A DNA stretch of 64,000 nucleotides from Magnetococcus sp. PR-3 (GCF_036689865.1 NZ_JBAHUQ010000004.1:135865-199864); one strand, 5' to 3'. Positions 1-8,610 are shown, numbered from the stretch's first letter. Program-made: numbers and translations. The notes: generated by a model from the letters alone, not told the origin.

Positions 1-123
1 TGGATGTGGCAATGATCCAAGGGGGTGAAATCGAGCACTCCCTTGGTGATGGGGATGGCGTCTGAAGAGGCGTCCAAAGGCGCTACCAAAGATTCTGTGC
101 CAAGTGGTGTGGAAGTGGGGCAT
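1..123 (-). CDS. possible 5' part of a protein gene cut by the window edge
   Basis: On the minus strand an ATG at 123-121 opens a frame of 41 codons that runs off the left edge without a stop. The translated start (MPHFHTTWHRIFG) is rich in Arg and His and matches no family I know. A second minus frame is also open to the edge, so the frame choice is uncertain. No clear Shine-Dalgarno precedes the ATG. It would lie 92 nt downstream of, and in the same direction as, the glycosyltransferase gene. It may equally be non-coding. Confidence 0.3.
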   Translation of the reverse strand, partial: MPHFHTTWHRIFGSAFGRLFRRHPHHQGSARFHPLGSLPHP

Positions 124-215
124 GGAGAGTTGGCTGAAGAGCCGATCCTGCTGTGCCAATGATGAGAGGGGGTGTGATGGAGCAGCCCTTTTTTTGGCTT
201 GTAGGGCTTGGGAGC

Positions 216-1316
216 TTATAACCGTTGTGTGCCAAAACGGGATAAAAGCGCCCTCGCGCCAACTTCAGCTCCATTCATGGCTGGTTTGGCAGGCTTTGGT
301 TGGTGATATAGGGGGGACCAATCCTGTAGCCATGCGCCATTCTGGAGTGCTGTCCAGGGATAGGCGTGTGTACGGCCAAACTGCTGTAGCCAATCCTGAA
401 TGGGCGGTTCATCCGCAAAATGGCCGCGGGCACTGTAGAAAAAGGGCAGGGCATAGGCCACGCTCTCCACCGCCATGTTATAGCCCGGTTTGCCAACCAC
501 ACCATCAACAGAGGCCATGATATCTGCAAAAGGCCAATGTCTAAGAGGATTAAGCCCATGTATATGGGGCGCGGAGGGTAGGGTTGGCACGTCAGCCAAA
601 ATATGTAGGTGATCGGCATGCAGCAGGGGCTGTATGGGAAAGCCCTGAGATTGAATGCCACCCAGGCTGACCAGAACAACCGGTCGCCGGTCCCCTGGAT
701 CAATACCCAAACGCTGCCTTAAGGCCAGCTCTCTTGGTGTGCCCCGCTCCCAAATGGGTGGAATTTCCAAGGTATGGGGGAAGCGGCGTTTGCCCATGTG
801 GGGGATGGGTAATAGAGCCAGGTCAGCCCCAGCATAGGCACCATACAAACGGTTCAACCATTCGGATAGATTGGGGTGATCCGCAAAATAGTCTGGATAG
901 ATGGCATCCCAACTTAACGAGGATAGGGCCACAGTTGGTATGCCCAGGCGCTTACCTGCTGCCAGAGTTAATGGGGGGATGTCGGCCAGGATCAGGTCAG
1001 GTTGAAAGGCTTGAATGCGGGTGCTCTCTTGAGCCAGCTGCGGCTCCCACTGCGTACAGCTATGGTTGAGTATGGCGGCTGTTGCTGGCAGATCGGGTAC
1101 CATGGGGTCGTGTTGTACCAACCCAATATCTGTTGCTCGGGCATCATGCTGCCAGACTAGACCATGCAGCTTACGCGCTAAACGTGCGCGGCTGACCTGA
1201 CAGTGGATATGAAGCTTTAAGGGGGTGGGGCTTAGGTGGGCGAGCGCACGTAATAGGGGGGCGACCTGTCCCACATGCCCCATGCCATGGCCTGAAATAG
1301 CACACCAAATTTTCAT
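216..1316 (-). CDS. GT-B fold glycosyltransferase, MurG-like
   Basis: This 366-residue protein looks like a GT-B glycosyltransferase of the MurG/GT28-related type that moves a sugar from a nucleotide donor to an acceptor. The N-terminus (MKIWCAISGHGMGHVGQ) has the Gly-rich, His-containing loop after the first beta strand. The C-terminal half has the donor-site pattern VVGKPGYNMAVESVAYALP with its conserved Glu. There is no signal peptide or clear membrane span, so it is probably cytoplasmic or membrane-peripheral. I chose the ATG at 1316, where the conserved fold begins; an upstream ATG at 1340 would overlap the preceding CDF gene. It follows the CDF gene by 4 nt, so both are probably co-transcribed. 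The acceptor cannot be told from the sequence. Confidence 0.75.
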   Translation of the reverse strand: MKIWCAISGHGMGHVGQVAPLLRALAHLSPTPLKLHIHCQVSRARLARKLHGLVWQHDARATDIGLVQHDPMVPDLPATAAILNHSCTQWEPQLAQESTRIQAFQPDLILADIPPLTLAAGKRLGIPTVALSSLSWDAIYPDYFADHPNLSEWLNRLYGAYAGADLALLPIPHMGKRRFPHTLEIPPIWERGTPRELALRQRLGIDPGDRRPVVLVSLGGIQSQGFPIQPLLHADHLHILADVPTLPSAPHIHGLNPLRHWPFADIMASVDGVVGKPGYNMAVESVAYALPFFYSARGHFADEPPIQDWLQQFGRTHAYPWTALQNGAWLQDWSPLYHQPKPAKPAMNGAEVGARALLSRFGTQRL

Positions 1317-1320
1317 GGGA

Positions 1321-2538
1321 TTAGCCGTTGTCTGTACCACGGTATTGGCTTAGGGCTAGGTGAAAGCGTACCTCCATGATCTGTCCCTCCGGATTACCCA
1401 AGATAGCGGCACTTAATTGATCGGTGGCGTGGTTAAAATCCACCATGTCGTGATGGGGGGTTGGCTCAAGATCCAGATCCAAAATCATCCCATCCACTGT
1501 ATAGTGCAGCATAACCCCAGCCACCCCAGCAAAGGCGGCATGTTTGGCCACCATGGGTTCTACCCAATGGCGTACCTCATCCCGATTGGGGTAGGTGATG
1601 GGCATCTCTGCCTGGGTATCATCCTCAGGGTCAATATGCACCAGCGCATCCTTGACGGCATCTACCTCTTTGAGCAGGCGTACACGGATCTGTTCGGCAA
1701 TCTGGTGTCCTTCAGAGACCGATAAGGTTGCATTGACCACCACATGAATATCCACCCGAACATCCGATCCCACACGTCGTGCTTTGAACAGGTGAGCGGA
1801 ACGGACATCAGGATGGTTGGCAATGACCTGATTGATCTGCTGCTGAATCTCTTTATCCACGGCAGAAGAGGCATCGGTGATCTCTTTAAAAACTTCGACT
1901 AAAAAGCTATAGGAGACTTTAAAGAGAATGGCCGCAACCACCACGGCAGCAATGGGATCCATGACTGGCCAGCCCATCTGTGCCCCCAAAATACCCACCA
2001 TGGCCGCGATGGAGGAGACGGCATCACTCCGGTGGTGCCAAGCATTGGCAATCAGGGCCCGTAAGTTAAGCTTTTCTCCCACCTTTAGGGTGTAGTGAAA
2101 GAGACCCTCTTTGGCCGCAATGGAGATAACCACCGCGACCAGTGCAATGGTGGCTGGTACGGGCAGGGGGTCGCCACTGCTATCCCCCCAGTGAATACGA
2201 TCTACGGCATCGGCCACAATGCCTGCGGCAACGGCTCCTAAAGCCAGCGCTATAAAGAGGGTTGCCAGTGTCTCAAAACGGCCATGACCATAGGGGTGTT
2301 CCTCATCAGGATCCTGGCGGGCAATACGCATACCCAGCCAGACAACCCCATCTGAGACCAGATCAGAGGCACTGTGGATACCATCAGCGACCAGGGCGGC
2401 AGAGTGACCTAAAATACCAGCGATAACTTTGGCGATGGAGAGAAGTAGATTGACGACGACACCAACGAGCAGACATCGGTCGGCTTCACGGTGGCGGGTG
2501 TCTTCAAGACCGTGTGGAGAGGGGCTGTGCATATGCAT
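1321..2538 (-). CDS. cation diffusion facilitator (CDF) metal efflux transporter
   Basis: This is a 405-residue CDF family transporter, which exports divalent cations such as zinc, iron or manganese in exchange for protons. Six membrane segments fill residues 20-230. The metal site residues are visible in TM2 (ADGIHSASD) and TM5 (HHRSD, residues about 165-170). The conserved loop EEHPYGHGRFE follows TM2. A cytoplasmic ferredoxin-like domain with several His residues fills the C-terminal third. At 405 residues it is about 100 longer than FieF, because the C-terminal domain continues into an extra acidic/His segment. Magnetosome MamB and MamM belong to the same superfamily, but nothing here is specific for them. 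The neighbours are tusA upstream and a glycosyltransferase downstream. Confidence 0.9.
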   Translation of the reverse strand: MHMHSPSPHGLEDTRHREADRCLLVGVVVNLLLSIAKVIAGILGHSAALVADGIHSASDLVSDGVVWLGMRIARQDPDEEHPYGHGRFETLATLFIALALGAVAAGIVADAVDRIHWGDSSGDPLPVPATIALVAVVISIAAKEGLFHYTLKVGEKLNLRALIANAWHHRSDAVSSIAAMVGILGAQMGWPVMDPIAAVVVAAILFKVSYSFLVEVFKEITDASSAVDKEIQQQINQVIANHPDVRSAHLFKARRVGSDVRVDIHVVVNATLSVSEGHQIAEQIRVRLLKEVDAVKDALVHIDPEDDTQAEMPITYPNRDEVRHWVEPMVAKHAAFAGVAGVMLHYTVDGMILDLDLEPTPHHDMVDFNHATDQLSAAILGNPEGQIMEVRFHLALSQYRGTDNG

Positions 2539-2572
2539 GGGAAAATAGACTTTTTAATATGGGAAGAGGAAA

Positions 2573-2827
2573 TTAACCTTTGCGTACCAGACCAATTTTT
2601 TCACCAGGTGCATCGATAAAACCCAGGAATTGATGGCCGTTGACATCACTCCAGGCGGGTAGATCTTTTTCAATACCCCGGTCTGTGGCACGGATTGCCA
2701 TAATCTCCCCCCGTTTTAGATCCATAATACCCGCTTCTGCTTTAAGAATAGGCATGGGGCAAAGCAGATTGCGTGCATCAACCGTAGATTCGGGTTGAAG
2801 ACTTTGCAGGGCAGTTTGACTCATCAT
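2573..2827 (-). CDS. tusA: TusA-family sulfur carrier protein
   Basis: This is a small sulfurtransferase of the TusA/SirA family (84 residues from the chosen start). Such proteins carry persulfide sulfur on one cysteine to partners such as tRNA-thiolation enzymes. The motif NLLCPMPILKA contains the catalytic Cys in the family signature CPxPxxxxK, and the length is typical. The start at 2827 is preceded by AAGG at 8 nt; a further ATG at 2860 would add 11 residues that fit the family poorly. The gene lies downstream of a PP-loop tRNA-thiolation-like protein but is separated from it by an intrinsic terminator, so it needs its own promoter in 2830-3090, where I see no clear consensus. Confidence 0.88.
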   Translation of the reverse strand: MMSQTALQSLQPESTVDARNLLCPMPILKAEAGIMDLKRGEIMAIRATDRGIEKDLPAWSDVNGHQFLGFIDAPGEKIGLVRKG

Positions 2828-3090
2828 AACCGGGGCCTTGAATAGTGATGTGGTAAGCATGGCCTTATTTGGATGCCAGTACAGGCAGGAGGTTCCAAGG
2901 TCATGCCTTATACGAACAAAAGGACAGGCCAGGGCCTTGTCTTAGCGCCCGCTCTTTACACCGCAAAAAGCTCTGATCTGTGTAGAGAAAGGGCCGACGT
3001 TCGTTTAAGTAAAGTGTGATTCTAGCAGAAAAAAGCCTGCAAGTTGAGTAGGAACCTGTATCACGTATGGCCCAAGATGAGGTCGCTGCC

Positions 3091-3123
3091 AAAAAGAGGG
3101 GTCCACAGCGTAGAGTGTGGACC
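3091..3123 (-). terminator. intrinsic terminator after the PP-loop protein gene
   Basis: On the minus strand a stem GGGTCCACA/TGTGGACCC (9 bp) with a 7-nt loop is followed by CTCTTTTTGG. It sits immediately downstream of the stop codon at 3132 and should end the transcript of the PP-loop gene. The roughly 300 nt from here to tusA hold no other gene that I can support. Confidence 0.8.
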
Positions 3124-3131
3124 CTTACTCT

Positions 3132-4172
3132 TTAGGCAATATACCACTCTTGTGGAATATCTTCAGGGGGCATAGGGGCGACTGTGCGAATGCTCTCCTG
3201 ACCGTTCTGTTCAACGATCATCTCAACGGACTCACGGTTTTTACCCTTGCCAAAACGGGCGGCGACCCGGCAAGCGGTGGTAATTTCACTGTCGCTTACG
3301 GTGCCTTCTAGTAGGGAGACCGGTCCAGGAATGCCTTTGGCCCGGATCAAAATGCGGCCCATGCGGAAGCCTTGCAAAAAGTTGTTCTCAGCCTGTTCCC
3401 GTCCAATGACCATTTTACAGGTGGGTGAGAGGCGCAAATGACGGCCTGCTTTTAGCAGGATGATGTCATCCATACTGTATTTCTTCTCACCACGGGTGTT
3501 CCAAAGGTCCTGCAATCGGTTGGAGTAGTTCTCGTCGGTTAGGAAGCAGCAGCCACCAGCAGGGGAGGGATACTCGGTAAGGTCAAACTTTTTGGCCAGG
3601 GCCATTTGTGGTTTCCGGGTGCGACCATGAAAATCCAGTAACTGTTCCCGGTCGACCAAGCCCAGTTTTTCGGGCTCGGTTTCTGGCAGGCGCTTGGCAG
3701 ATAATGGACGTACCAGCCATCCTTCTACACCCGCTTCACGGGGTACAACGGGCATGGTGTCTTTGCGCTGGCTCATGGGGCGTTGGCCGACAACCTCACC
3801 TGTGAAGATAAAATCAAAGCCAAGCTTATCTTTAAGCTCCCAGGCTTTTTTGATCATAAAGATCTTACAGTCCATGCAGGGGTTCAGGTTCTTGCCATAG
3901 CCAAATTTGGGGTTGGTAACAATCTCCACATACTCTTCAGAAATATCGACAATATGCAGTTTGACCCCTAAGATCTGGGCCGCTGCCAACGCATCGTGCT
4001 TGGGGGGGGGATCCCCCTCTTTGGTGCGGATCGAGCCGGTATGGGCCTGAACACAAAAGCCGGTGTAGAAGTTCACACAGTGGACTTCAATATCCTGCTC
4101 CATGAGCAGTTTGGTGGCCAGTATACTGTCTAATCCGCCAGAAAGAAGGCCAAGCGCGCGGGATTTACTCAT
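3132..4172 (-). CDS. PP-loop tRNA thiouridine synthase-like protein with C-terminal NFACT-R-like domain
   Basis: This is a 346-residue protein of the MnmA/ThiI-related PP-loop group, expected to adenylate a tRNA uridine and insert sulfur. The ATP-binding PP-loop SGGLDSIL lies at residues 10-18. A CxxC pair follows in NPCMDCK (near 100), and a third cysteine site PAGGCCFLTD near 210. The last 120 residues (VIGREQAENNFL, then alternating beta and charged segments) resemble the NFACT-R/DUF814 RNA-binding domain. This domain order is known in uncharacterised 'tRNA thiouridylase-like' proteins of several anaerobic and deep-branching bacteria; it is not standard MnmA. The neighbouring tusA supports a role in sulfur relay. 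The exact modified base is unknown. The ATG at 4172 is the only good start. Confidence 0.75.
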   Translation of the reverse strand: MSKSRALGLLSGGLDSILATKLLMEQDIEVHCVNFYTGFCVQAHTGSIRTKEGDPPPKHDALAAAQILGVKLHIVDISEEYVEIVTNPKFGYGKNLNPCMDCKIFMIKKAWELKDKLGFDFIFTGEVVGQRPMSQRKDTMPVVPREAGVEGWLVRPLSAKRLPETEPEKLGLVDREQLLDFHGRTRKPQMALAKKFDLTEYPSPAGGCCFLTDENYSNRLQDLWNTRGEKKYSMDDIILLKAGRHLRLSPTCKMVIGREQAENNFLQGFRMGRILIRAKGIPGPVSLLEGTVSDSEITTACRVAARFGKGKNRESVEMIVEQNGQESIRTVAPMPPEDIPQEWYIA

Positions 4173-4220
4173 CGTGGTTACTCATGTTTGATCGTAGGGA
4201 GGGAGAAGCCCCTTAAACGT

Positions 4221-4246
4221 TGGAACCCGGCCAGAAGACCGGGTTC
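4221..4246. terminator. inverted repeat downstream of hemB
   Basis: A perfect 9-bp inverted repeat GGAACCCGG/CCGGGTTCC with an 8-nt loop lies between the hemB stop (4279) and the PP-loop gene start (4172). On the minus strand it is followed by AACGTTTAAGG, so the T-tract is poor. It may be a weak terminator, a 3'-end processing stem, or partial insulation between the two genes. Confidence 0.5.
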
Positions 4247-4278
4247 CCTTGGGGTGTCCCATTTAGGGGGTTATGGGG

Positions 4279-5253
4279 TCACTCTTTCATCCACGCCGCA
4301 GCATCCAGCGCGTGGTAAGTTAAAATAAGGTCAGCGCCAGCCCGTTTAAAGCCCAGCAACATCTCTAGTACCGTACCTTGCTCATCAACCCAGCCATTGG
4401 CTGCAGCCGCCTTGATCATGGCGTACTCGCCACTCACATTATAGACAGCCGTTGGACGGTTAGTGTGGTTACGCAGGTCCCGTACAATATCCATATAGGG
4501 CAGGCCGGGTTTGACCATCAGGATATCCGCACCTTCGGCGACATCCTGTTCCGCCTCTTTTAAGGCTTCCATACGGTTGGCTGGATCCATTTGGTAGCCG
4601 CGACGATCACCTGAACTTGGGGTGTTTTCCGCCGCATCCCGGAACGGTCCGTAAAAGGCGGAGGCATACTTAATGGCGTAGGACATAATGGGAATATCGG
4701 TATAGCCCTTTGCATCCAGCCCTTCCCGAATATGGCTGACCATACCATCCATCATACCCGATGGGGCGACCATATCGATCCCAGCATCGGCGTAGGTCAC
4801 GGCAATACGCTGGAGTACCCCCAAGGTGCGGTCATTGTCCACATCACCATCAACCAAAATACCGCAGTGGGCATGGTCGGTATATTCACACATGCATAGA
4901 TCCGCGATCAAATAGAGCTCGGGGACGGCCTCTTTAACCGCACGGATAGCCTGTTGAAGAATGCCATGTTCATCAAAGCTATCACTGCCTGCCGCATCTT
5001 TATGATCGGGAATACCAAATAGAATGACCCCACCAATCCCCAGCTCATAGGCTTGTTGGCAAAGTTTGACGGTGTTATCCACCGATACTTGATCAACACC
5101 TGGCATGGAGACCACAGGCTTGCGTACATTTTGTCCAGGAACCACAAAAATGGGATAAATAAGATCGGCTGGCTGCAAATGGTTCTCACGCACCATGGCG
5201 CGGATGCCGGGTGTTTTACGCAGTCGGCGTGGGCGGAAAGGCAGGTGGGCCAT
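4279..5253 (-). CDS. hemB: porphobilinogen synthase (delta-aminolevulinic acid dehydratase)
   Basis: HemB condenses two 5-aminolevulinate molecules to porphobilinogen, a shared precursor of heme, siroheme and cobalamin. The 324-residue length is normal. The two Schiff-base lysines are in MSYAIKYASAFYGPFR (near residue 195) and ILMVKPGLPY (near 248). The metal site DLCMCEYTDHAHCG (near 118) keeps all three cysteines, so this is the zinc-type enzyme, although the usual Gly before the last His-Cys pair is Ala. It is the first gene of a minus-strand run and is transcribed away from the PP2C gene. It supplies substrate for the cobalamin cluster that begins 2 kb further on, but no shared control is visible. 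Confidence 0.96.
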   Translation of the reverse strand: MAHLPFRPRRLRKTPGIRAMVRENHLQPADLIYPIFVVPGQNVRKPVVSMPGVDQVSVDNTVKLCQQAYELGIGGVILFGIPDHKDAAGSDSFDEHGILQQAIRAVKEAVPELYLIADLCMCEYTDHAHCGILVDGDVDNDRTLGVLQRIAVTYADAGIDMVAPSGMMDGMVSHIREGLDAKGYTDIPIMSYAIKYASAFYGPFRDAAENTPSSGDRRGYQMDPANRMEALKEAEQDVAEGADILMVKPGLPYMDIVRDLRNHTNRPTAVYNVSGEYAMIKAAAANGWVDEQGTVLEMLLGFKRAGADLILTYHALDAAAWMKE

Positions 5254-5462
5254 TACTTTCCCTTATCTGGTTGGGTTGGGGTTATCCGCAAGACAGGGCT
5301 GTCTGAGGGCAGCCTGACAACGGATGACACGGGTACATTGGGGTGTGAGATTCTACCAAAAGTCGCCAACTTATTACAATCTTTGTGACAACGGTGTAGA
5401 GATCACGTTAGGATTGAAAAAGTTTTTTGGTCACTTTTTGTTGCGTTAAGAGCACTGGTTAC

Positions 5463-5490
5463 TGGAAACAGACAAAAAATTCTTTATACT
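5463..5490 (+). promoter_or_regulatory. candidate sigma-70 type promoter for the PP2C gene
   Basis: TGGAAA, a 16-nt spacer and TATACT stand about 85 nt upstream of the chosen PP2C start. The -10 box is good and the -35 is weak. The 320-nt gap between hemB and this gene should also hold the hemB promoter in the other direction, which I could not place. Confidence 0.4.
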
Positions 5491-5575
5491 GGCTTAGAAC
5501 AAATGCTCCCAATTTTTGGGGAATCGTTGAGTGGTGAAGGTGATAGACCACTCCTCTGGACGAAAAGCAGGTAAA

Positions 5576-6394
5576 ATGCAACAGATCGGACCAGACATAT
5601 TGTGTGTCGGACTCTCAGATGTGGGATGTGTGCGTACACTCAATGAAGATAATCTAAGGGTTGAGCCTAGTTTGGGATTGATGGTGGTATCCGATGGCAT
5701 GGGGGGACACGATGCCGGCGAGGTCGCCAGTGAACTGGTGGTTAACTCATTGGATGAGTTTCTTCATGATCGAGGGGATCCTACCCAACCCATTGGTGTC
5801 AACAAATCTACAGATGTTGAGGATGATGAGGACAGCCCAACCCTGGATGAGCTGGCGGACCCCAATGCCTTTTGTATGCGTGAAGCGGTCAATTATGCCA
5901 ACAGTCGGGTAAACCGATTGAACCGTGAGCGTGGCTACAATGAAGGTACAGGTATGGGGGCAACCGTCGTAGGGATGTGGGTGCCGGATAGCAGTGAGAA
6001 TGCTATTATATTCCATGTAGGGGATAGCCGCCTTTATCTCTACCGGGATGATGGGTTGAAATCTCTGACCCGTGATCACTCCATGTATGAGCAGTGGAAA
6101 GCTTTTGGTTCCAAAGGCAAAGCCCCTTCCAAAAACATCTTAACCCAGGCAATGGGGCCGACAGCGTCGGTGGCTCCAGATATTACCCTGTTTGAACCTC
6201 GGCCTGGAGATGTGCTGCTAATCTGCTCAGATGGCTTGCACGGTATGGTTTCCGAACCGGCTATGGCGATGATTATGGCGCAGACTGATGCGGAAAACCT
6301 GGACGAACAGGCGCAAGTCCTGATCGATTTAGCAAAGCAGGCTGGTGGTAAGGATAACGTCACGGTAATCCTAGCCATTGTGCCCGAAGATTAA
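5576..6394 (+). CDS. PP2C-family Ser/Thr protein phosphatase
   Basis: This 272-residue PP2C/PPM phosphatase removes phosphate from Ser/Thr with two metal ions. The metal-binding aspartates are visible in VVSDGMGGHDAG (near 37), CSDGLHGMV (near 219) and KDNVTVIL at the C-terminus; the early RTLNEDN motif is also present. An acidic insert (DVEDDEDSPTLDE) sits near residue 85. I chose the ATG at 5576, preceded by AGCAGGT; an in-frame GTG at 5531 would add 15 residues with no conservation. It is followed after 27 nt by a cyclase with an FHA domain. PP2C next to FHA is the arrangement of phospho-threonine signalling (PppA/Fha in type VI secretion), although here no kinase lies beside it. Confidence 0.9.
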   Translation: MQQIGPDILCVGLSDVGCVRTLNEDNLRVEPSLGLMVVSDGMGGHDAGEVASELVVNSLDEFLHDRGDPTQPIGVNKSTDVEDDEDSPTLDELADPNAFCMREAVNYANSRVNRLNRERGYNEGTGMGATVVGMWVPDSSENAIIFHVGDSRLYLYRDDGLKSLTRDHSMYEQWKAFGSKGKAPSKNILTQAMGPTASVAPDITLFEPRPGDVLLICSDGLHGMVSEPAMAMIMAQTDAENLDEQAQVLIDLAKQAGGKDNVTVILAIVPED

Positions 6395-6421
6395 GATTGT
6401 TTCATCACAAGGTATGAAACC

Positions 6422-7330
6422 ATGAGAGAAAAGACACGTTTGGCGATTATGTTTGCCGATATTGCCGGCAGTACCAAACTTTATGAACTGTTTGGGGATG
6501 CTAAGGCTCGGGAAGTAACATCTCGCTGTATTGAATTACTAACAGCCATTACTGAGGTCCACCAAGGCAAGGTGGTTAAGACCATTGGTGATGAGGTGAT
6601 GTGTACCTTTAACAGTGCAGATGAAGCGGCTGAGGCGGCCATTCAAATGCAGGAGGATGTCACCAATAATGCCGAAGCACTGGGTACCCCACTGCAGATC
6701 CGGGTTGGTTTTCATTTTGGGGAAGTTATCCGTGAAATGGAACGGCAGCGGGTGGATGTGTTTGGTGACGCTGTGAATACTGCCGCGCGGATGGCTGCTC
6801 AAGCTAAAGCCGATCAAATTATCACCACTGGTGAGACCTTAGGCTTGTTGGATCCTGATATTGCTGAGGATAGTCGCCCGGTTATCACAACGACAGTTAA
6901 AGGTAAGGCTAAGCCGCTAGAAATTTTTGAGATTACTTGGGGGGAGGAGGATGACCTGACGGTCATGGGTGGTATGCCTTCGGCGATGGCCTCCGAGCCA
7001 AAGATTGAAAAAATGATGGTCAGTAATGGGGCCTCCAATATTGAAATGGGCCCCAGTAATGCCAACTTAACCCTTGGTCGTGGTAAACAGAGTGATCTGC
7101 GGGTTTTGGATAATATGGCGTCACGGCTGCACTGTCGTTTGGAGTTTAAAAGGGACCGTTTTGTGGTCATTGACCAAAGCACCAATGGCACATATGTCAT
7201 TACGGAGCAGGGTGAAGTGTTCCATGTTCATCGGGATGAACACCAGCTCATTGGTAAAGGGGTTATTGGACTGGGGCAGAAGGTTGGTCCTGGAGATGCC
7301 ATGGCCGTTGCTTTTGAGGTGATGGAGTGA
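6422..7330 (+). CDS. class III adenylate/guanylate cyclase with C-terminal FHA domain
   Basis: In this 302-residue soluble protein, residues 1-175 form a class III nucleotide cyclase domain: the first metal aspartate lies in MFADIAGST, the second in GDEVMCTF, and the transition-state Asn/Arg pair in GDAVNTAARM. Residues about 205-300 form an FHA domain, with the phosphothreonine-binding core LGRGKQSDLRV, SRLHC and STNGTYV. FHA domains bind phosphothreonine, so cyclase output may depend on a phosphorylated partner that the preceding PP2C would dephosphorylate; that coupling is inferred from adjacency. Whether the product is cAMP or cGMP cannot be told. A strong terminator follows the stop codon, making this a two-gene unit. 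Confidence 0.92.
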   Translation: MREKTRLAIMFADIAGSTKLYELFGDAKAREVTSRCIELLTAITEVHQGKVVKTIGDEVMCTFNSADEAAEAAIQMQEDVTNNAEALGTPLQIRVGFHFGEVIREMERQRVDVFGDAVNTAARMAAQAKADQIITTGETLGLLDPDIAEDSRPVITTTVKGKAKPLEIFEITWGEEDDLTVMGGMPSAMASEPKIEKMMVSNGASNIEMGPSNANLTLGRGKQSDLRVLDNMASRLHCRLEFKRDRFVVIDQSTNGTYVITEQGEVFHVHRDEHQLIGKGVIGLGQKVGPGDAMAVAFEVME

Positions 7331-7367
7331 ACTTGATGGAATAACGGCATTAATTTGTGGTTAATAG

Positions 7368-7405
7368 GCGGGCCTTTGTGTTTACAAAGGCCCGCTTGCT
7401 TTTTT
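7368..7405 (+). terminator. intrinsic terminator after the cyclase-FHA gene
   Basis: An 11-bp perfect stem GCGGGCCTTTG/CAAAGGCCCGC with a 6-nt loop is followed by TTGCTTTTTT. It separates the phosphatase/cyclase unit from the cobalamin riboswitch that begins about 30 nt downstream. Confidence 0.93.
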
Positions 7406-7430
7406 AGGGGTGGCATGCCATATATAGTCT

Positions 7431-7660
7431 GCTCCGGTACACCACTGTAGGTGGTGTGGTAACAGGGAACCTGGTGTAACTCCAGGACTGTCGCGCAGCG
7501 GTAAGAGAGAACGAAGGTTGCAGGGAGGCTGGTCTTTGGCTTAGACCTTGGCTCCAGACACTTTACTTGAAGAAGTAAGGGAAGTCGCAACGGTAGGCTG
7601 GTTGTTAATGGTGACGATTAACGCCAAGCTCTCAAGTCCGAAGACCTGCCGGGGACGGCT
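7431..7660 (+). ncRNA. cobalamin (AdoCbl) riboswitch
   Basis: The core elements of the B12 riboswitch are present in order: GGGAACCTGGTG at about 7465, CTCCAGGACTG just after, GCGGTAAGAGAGAACGAA at about 7498-7515, and the B12 box AAGTCCGAAGACCTGCC at 7634-7650. It lies 150 nt upstream of the cobalt transporter genes and should lower their expression when cobalamin is abundant. No clear intrinsic terminator follows the B12 box, so control of translation initiation or Rho action seems more likely than classical attenuation. Confidence 0.93.
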
Positions 7661-7809
7661 CTCAAGACAGAGGGTCAGTATGTCCAGGCTCTCGCGTCTT
7701 TGGAGCGGTGATGACACGTCCTTTTATACGTATTCTGTCTCATCCCCCCTTTTCCAAATCGTTTAAGCCTATCTAGTTTTGCCCCTTTTCGCGTTAAAGG
7801 ATGGGTGTT

Positions 7810-8610
7810 ATGCGGTTTTTATCCAATCTTGGTTGGTTCTTTTTCCTGTTTGCGGCAGTCATGCTCTATAGTGAAAGGGCGCAAGCCCATTTTCAGCTGC
7901 TCTATACACCACAGGTCAATCTAAGCCGTGTGGCAAGCCTGCCTATGCGGCTGGTATTTGCGCACCCCATGGCTAATGGCCATGTCATGAGCATGGGCAA
8001 ACCCGAACAGTTTTACTATCGGCACAAGGGTAAACAGATTGATCTGCTGGATCGTGTGCGACCCATCACCTGGGCTGGACCAGATAACCATAATGGGGCC
8101 TATGCCGCTGAGGTAAAGATCAAGCGTAATGGGGACTATCCGTTTGTTTTAGTACCGGCACCCTATTATGAAAAGAGTGAGGATATCTATATTCAGCAGT
8201 GGACCAAATCCTTTGTTAATAAGGGTGGTATACCCTCTGGCTGGGAAAAACCATTGGGGCTGAAGACCGAAATTGTGCCGCTGAATAAGCCGACCAATAT
8301 CATTGTGGGCAGTACCTTCAGTGGTATGGTACAGAGCCAGGGGCAGCCTGTTGCTGGGGCCGAAGTTGAAGTGGAGTGGATAAATGGTCAGCCAGACTTA
8401 CAGCGTAATGGGTTTGGCCCCAGCCGCATTACCTCGCCCCCTGCCACATTGGTGGCGATAACTGATGCCAACGGCGTCTTTACCTTTGGTATCCCCCGTG
8501 CGGGTCACTGGGGGTTTGCCGCATTGGGGGTTGGGCCAGACAAGCAGTACCAAAAAAAAGAACTAAGTCAGGATGCCGTGTTGTGGATCTATGCATCAGA
8601 ACTGAAATAG
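7810..8610 (+). CDS. NikK-like periplasmic protein (DUF4198) of a cobalt/nickel ECF transporter
   Basis: This is a secreted protein of 266 residues with a signal peptide ending near ERAQAH. After cleavage the N-terminus would start with His (HFQLLYTP), as in DUF4198/NikK proteins, where an N-terminal His helps bind nickel or cobalt. The body has beta-rich segments with HPMANGHVM and a carboxypeptidase-like stretch near VAGAEVEVEW. The ATG at 7810 has an AAAGGA ribosome site at 8 nt; the ATG at 7801 sits directly on that site and is less likely. It is the first gene after the B12 riboswitch and is followed by CbiM-, CbiQ- and CbiO-type genes, so cobalt is the probable metal. Confidence 0.8.
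   Translation: MRFLSNLGWFFFLFAAVMLYSERAQAHFQLLYTPQVNLSRVASLPMRLVFAHPMANGHVMSMGKPEQFYYRHKGKQIDLLDRVRPITWAGPDNHNGAYAAEVKIKRNGDYPFVLVPAPYYEKSEDIYIQQWTKSFVNKGGIPSGWEKPLGLKTEIVPLNKPTNIIVGSTFSGMVQSQGQPVAGAEVEVEWINGQPDLQRNGFGPSRITSPPATLVAITDANGVFTFGIPRAGHWGFAALGVGPDKQYQKKELSQDAVLWIYASELK

Noticed and set aside
1321-2538. Magnetosome MamB or MamM
   Set aside because: It is a CDF protein, but no other magnetosome gene is present and no MamB/MamM-specific feature was seen.
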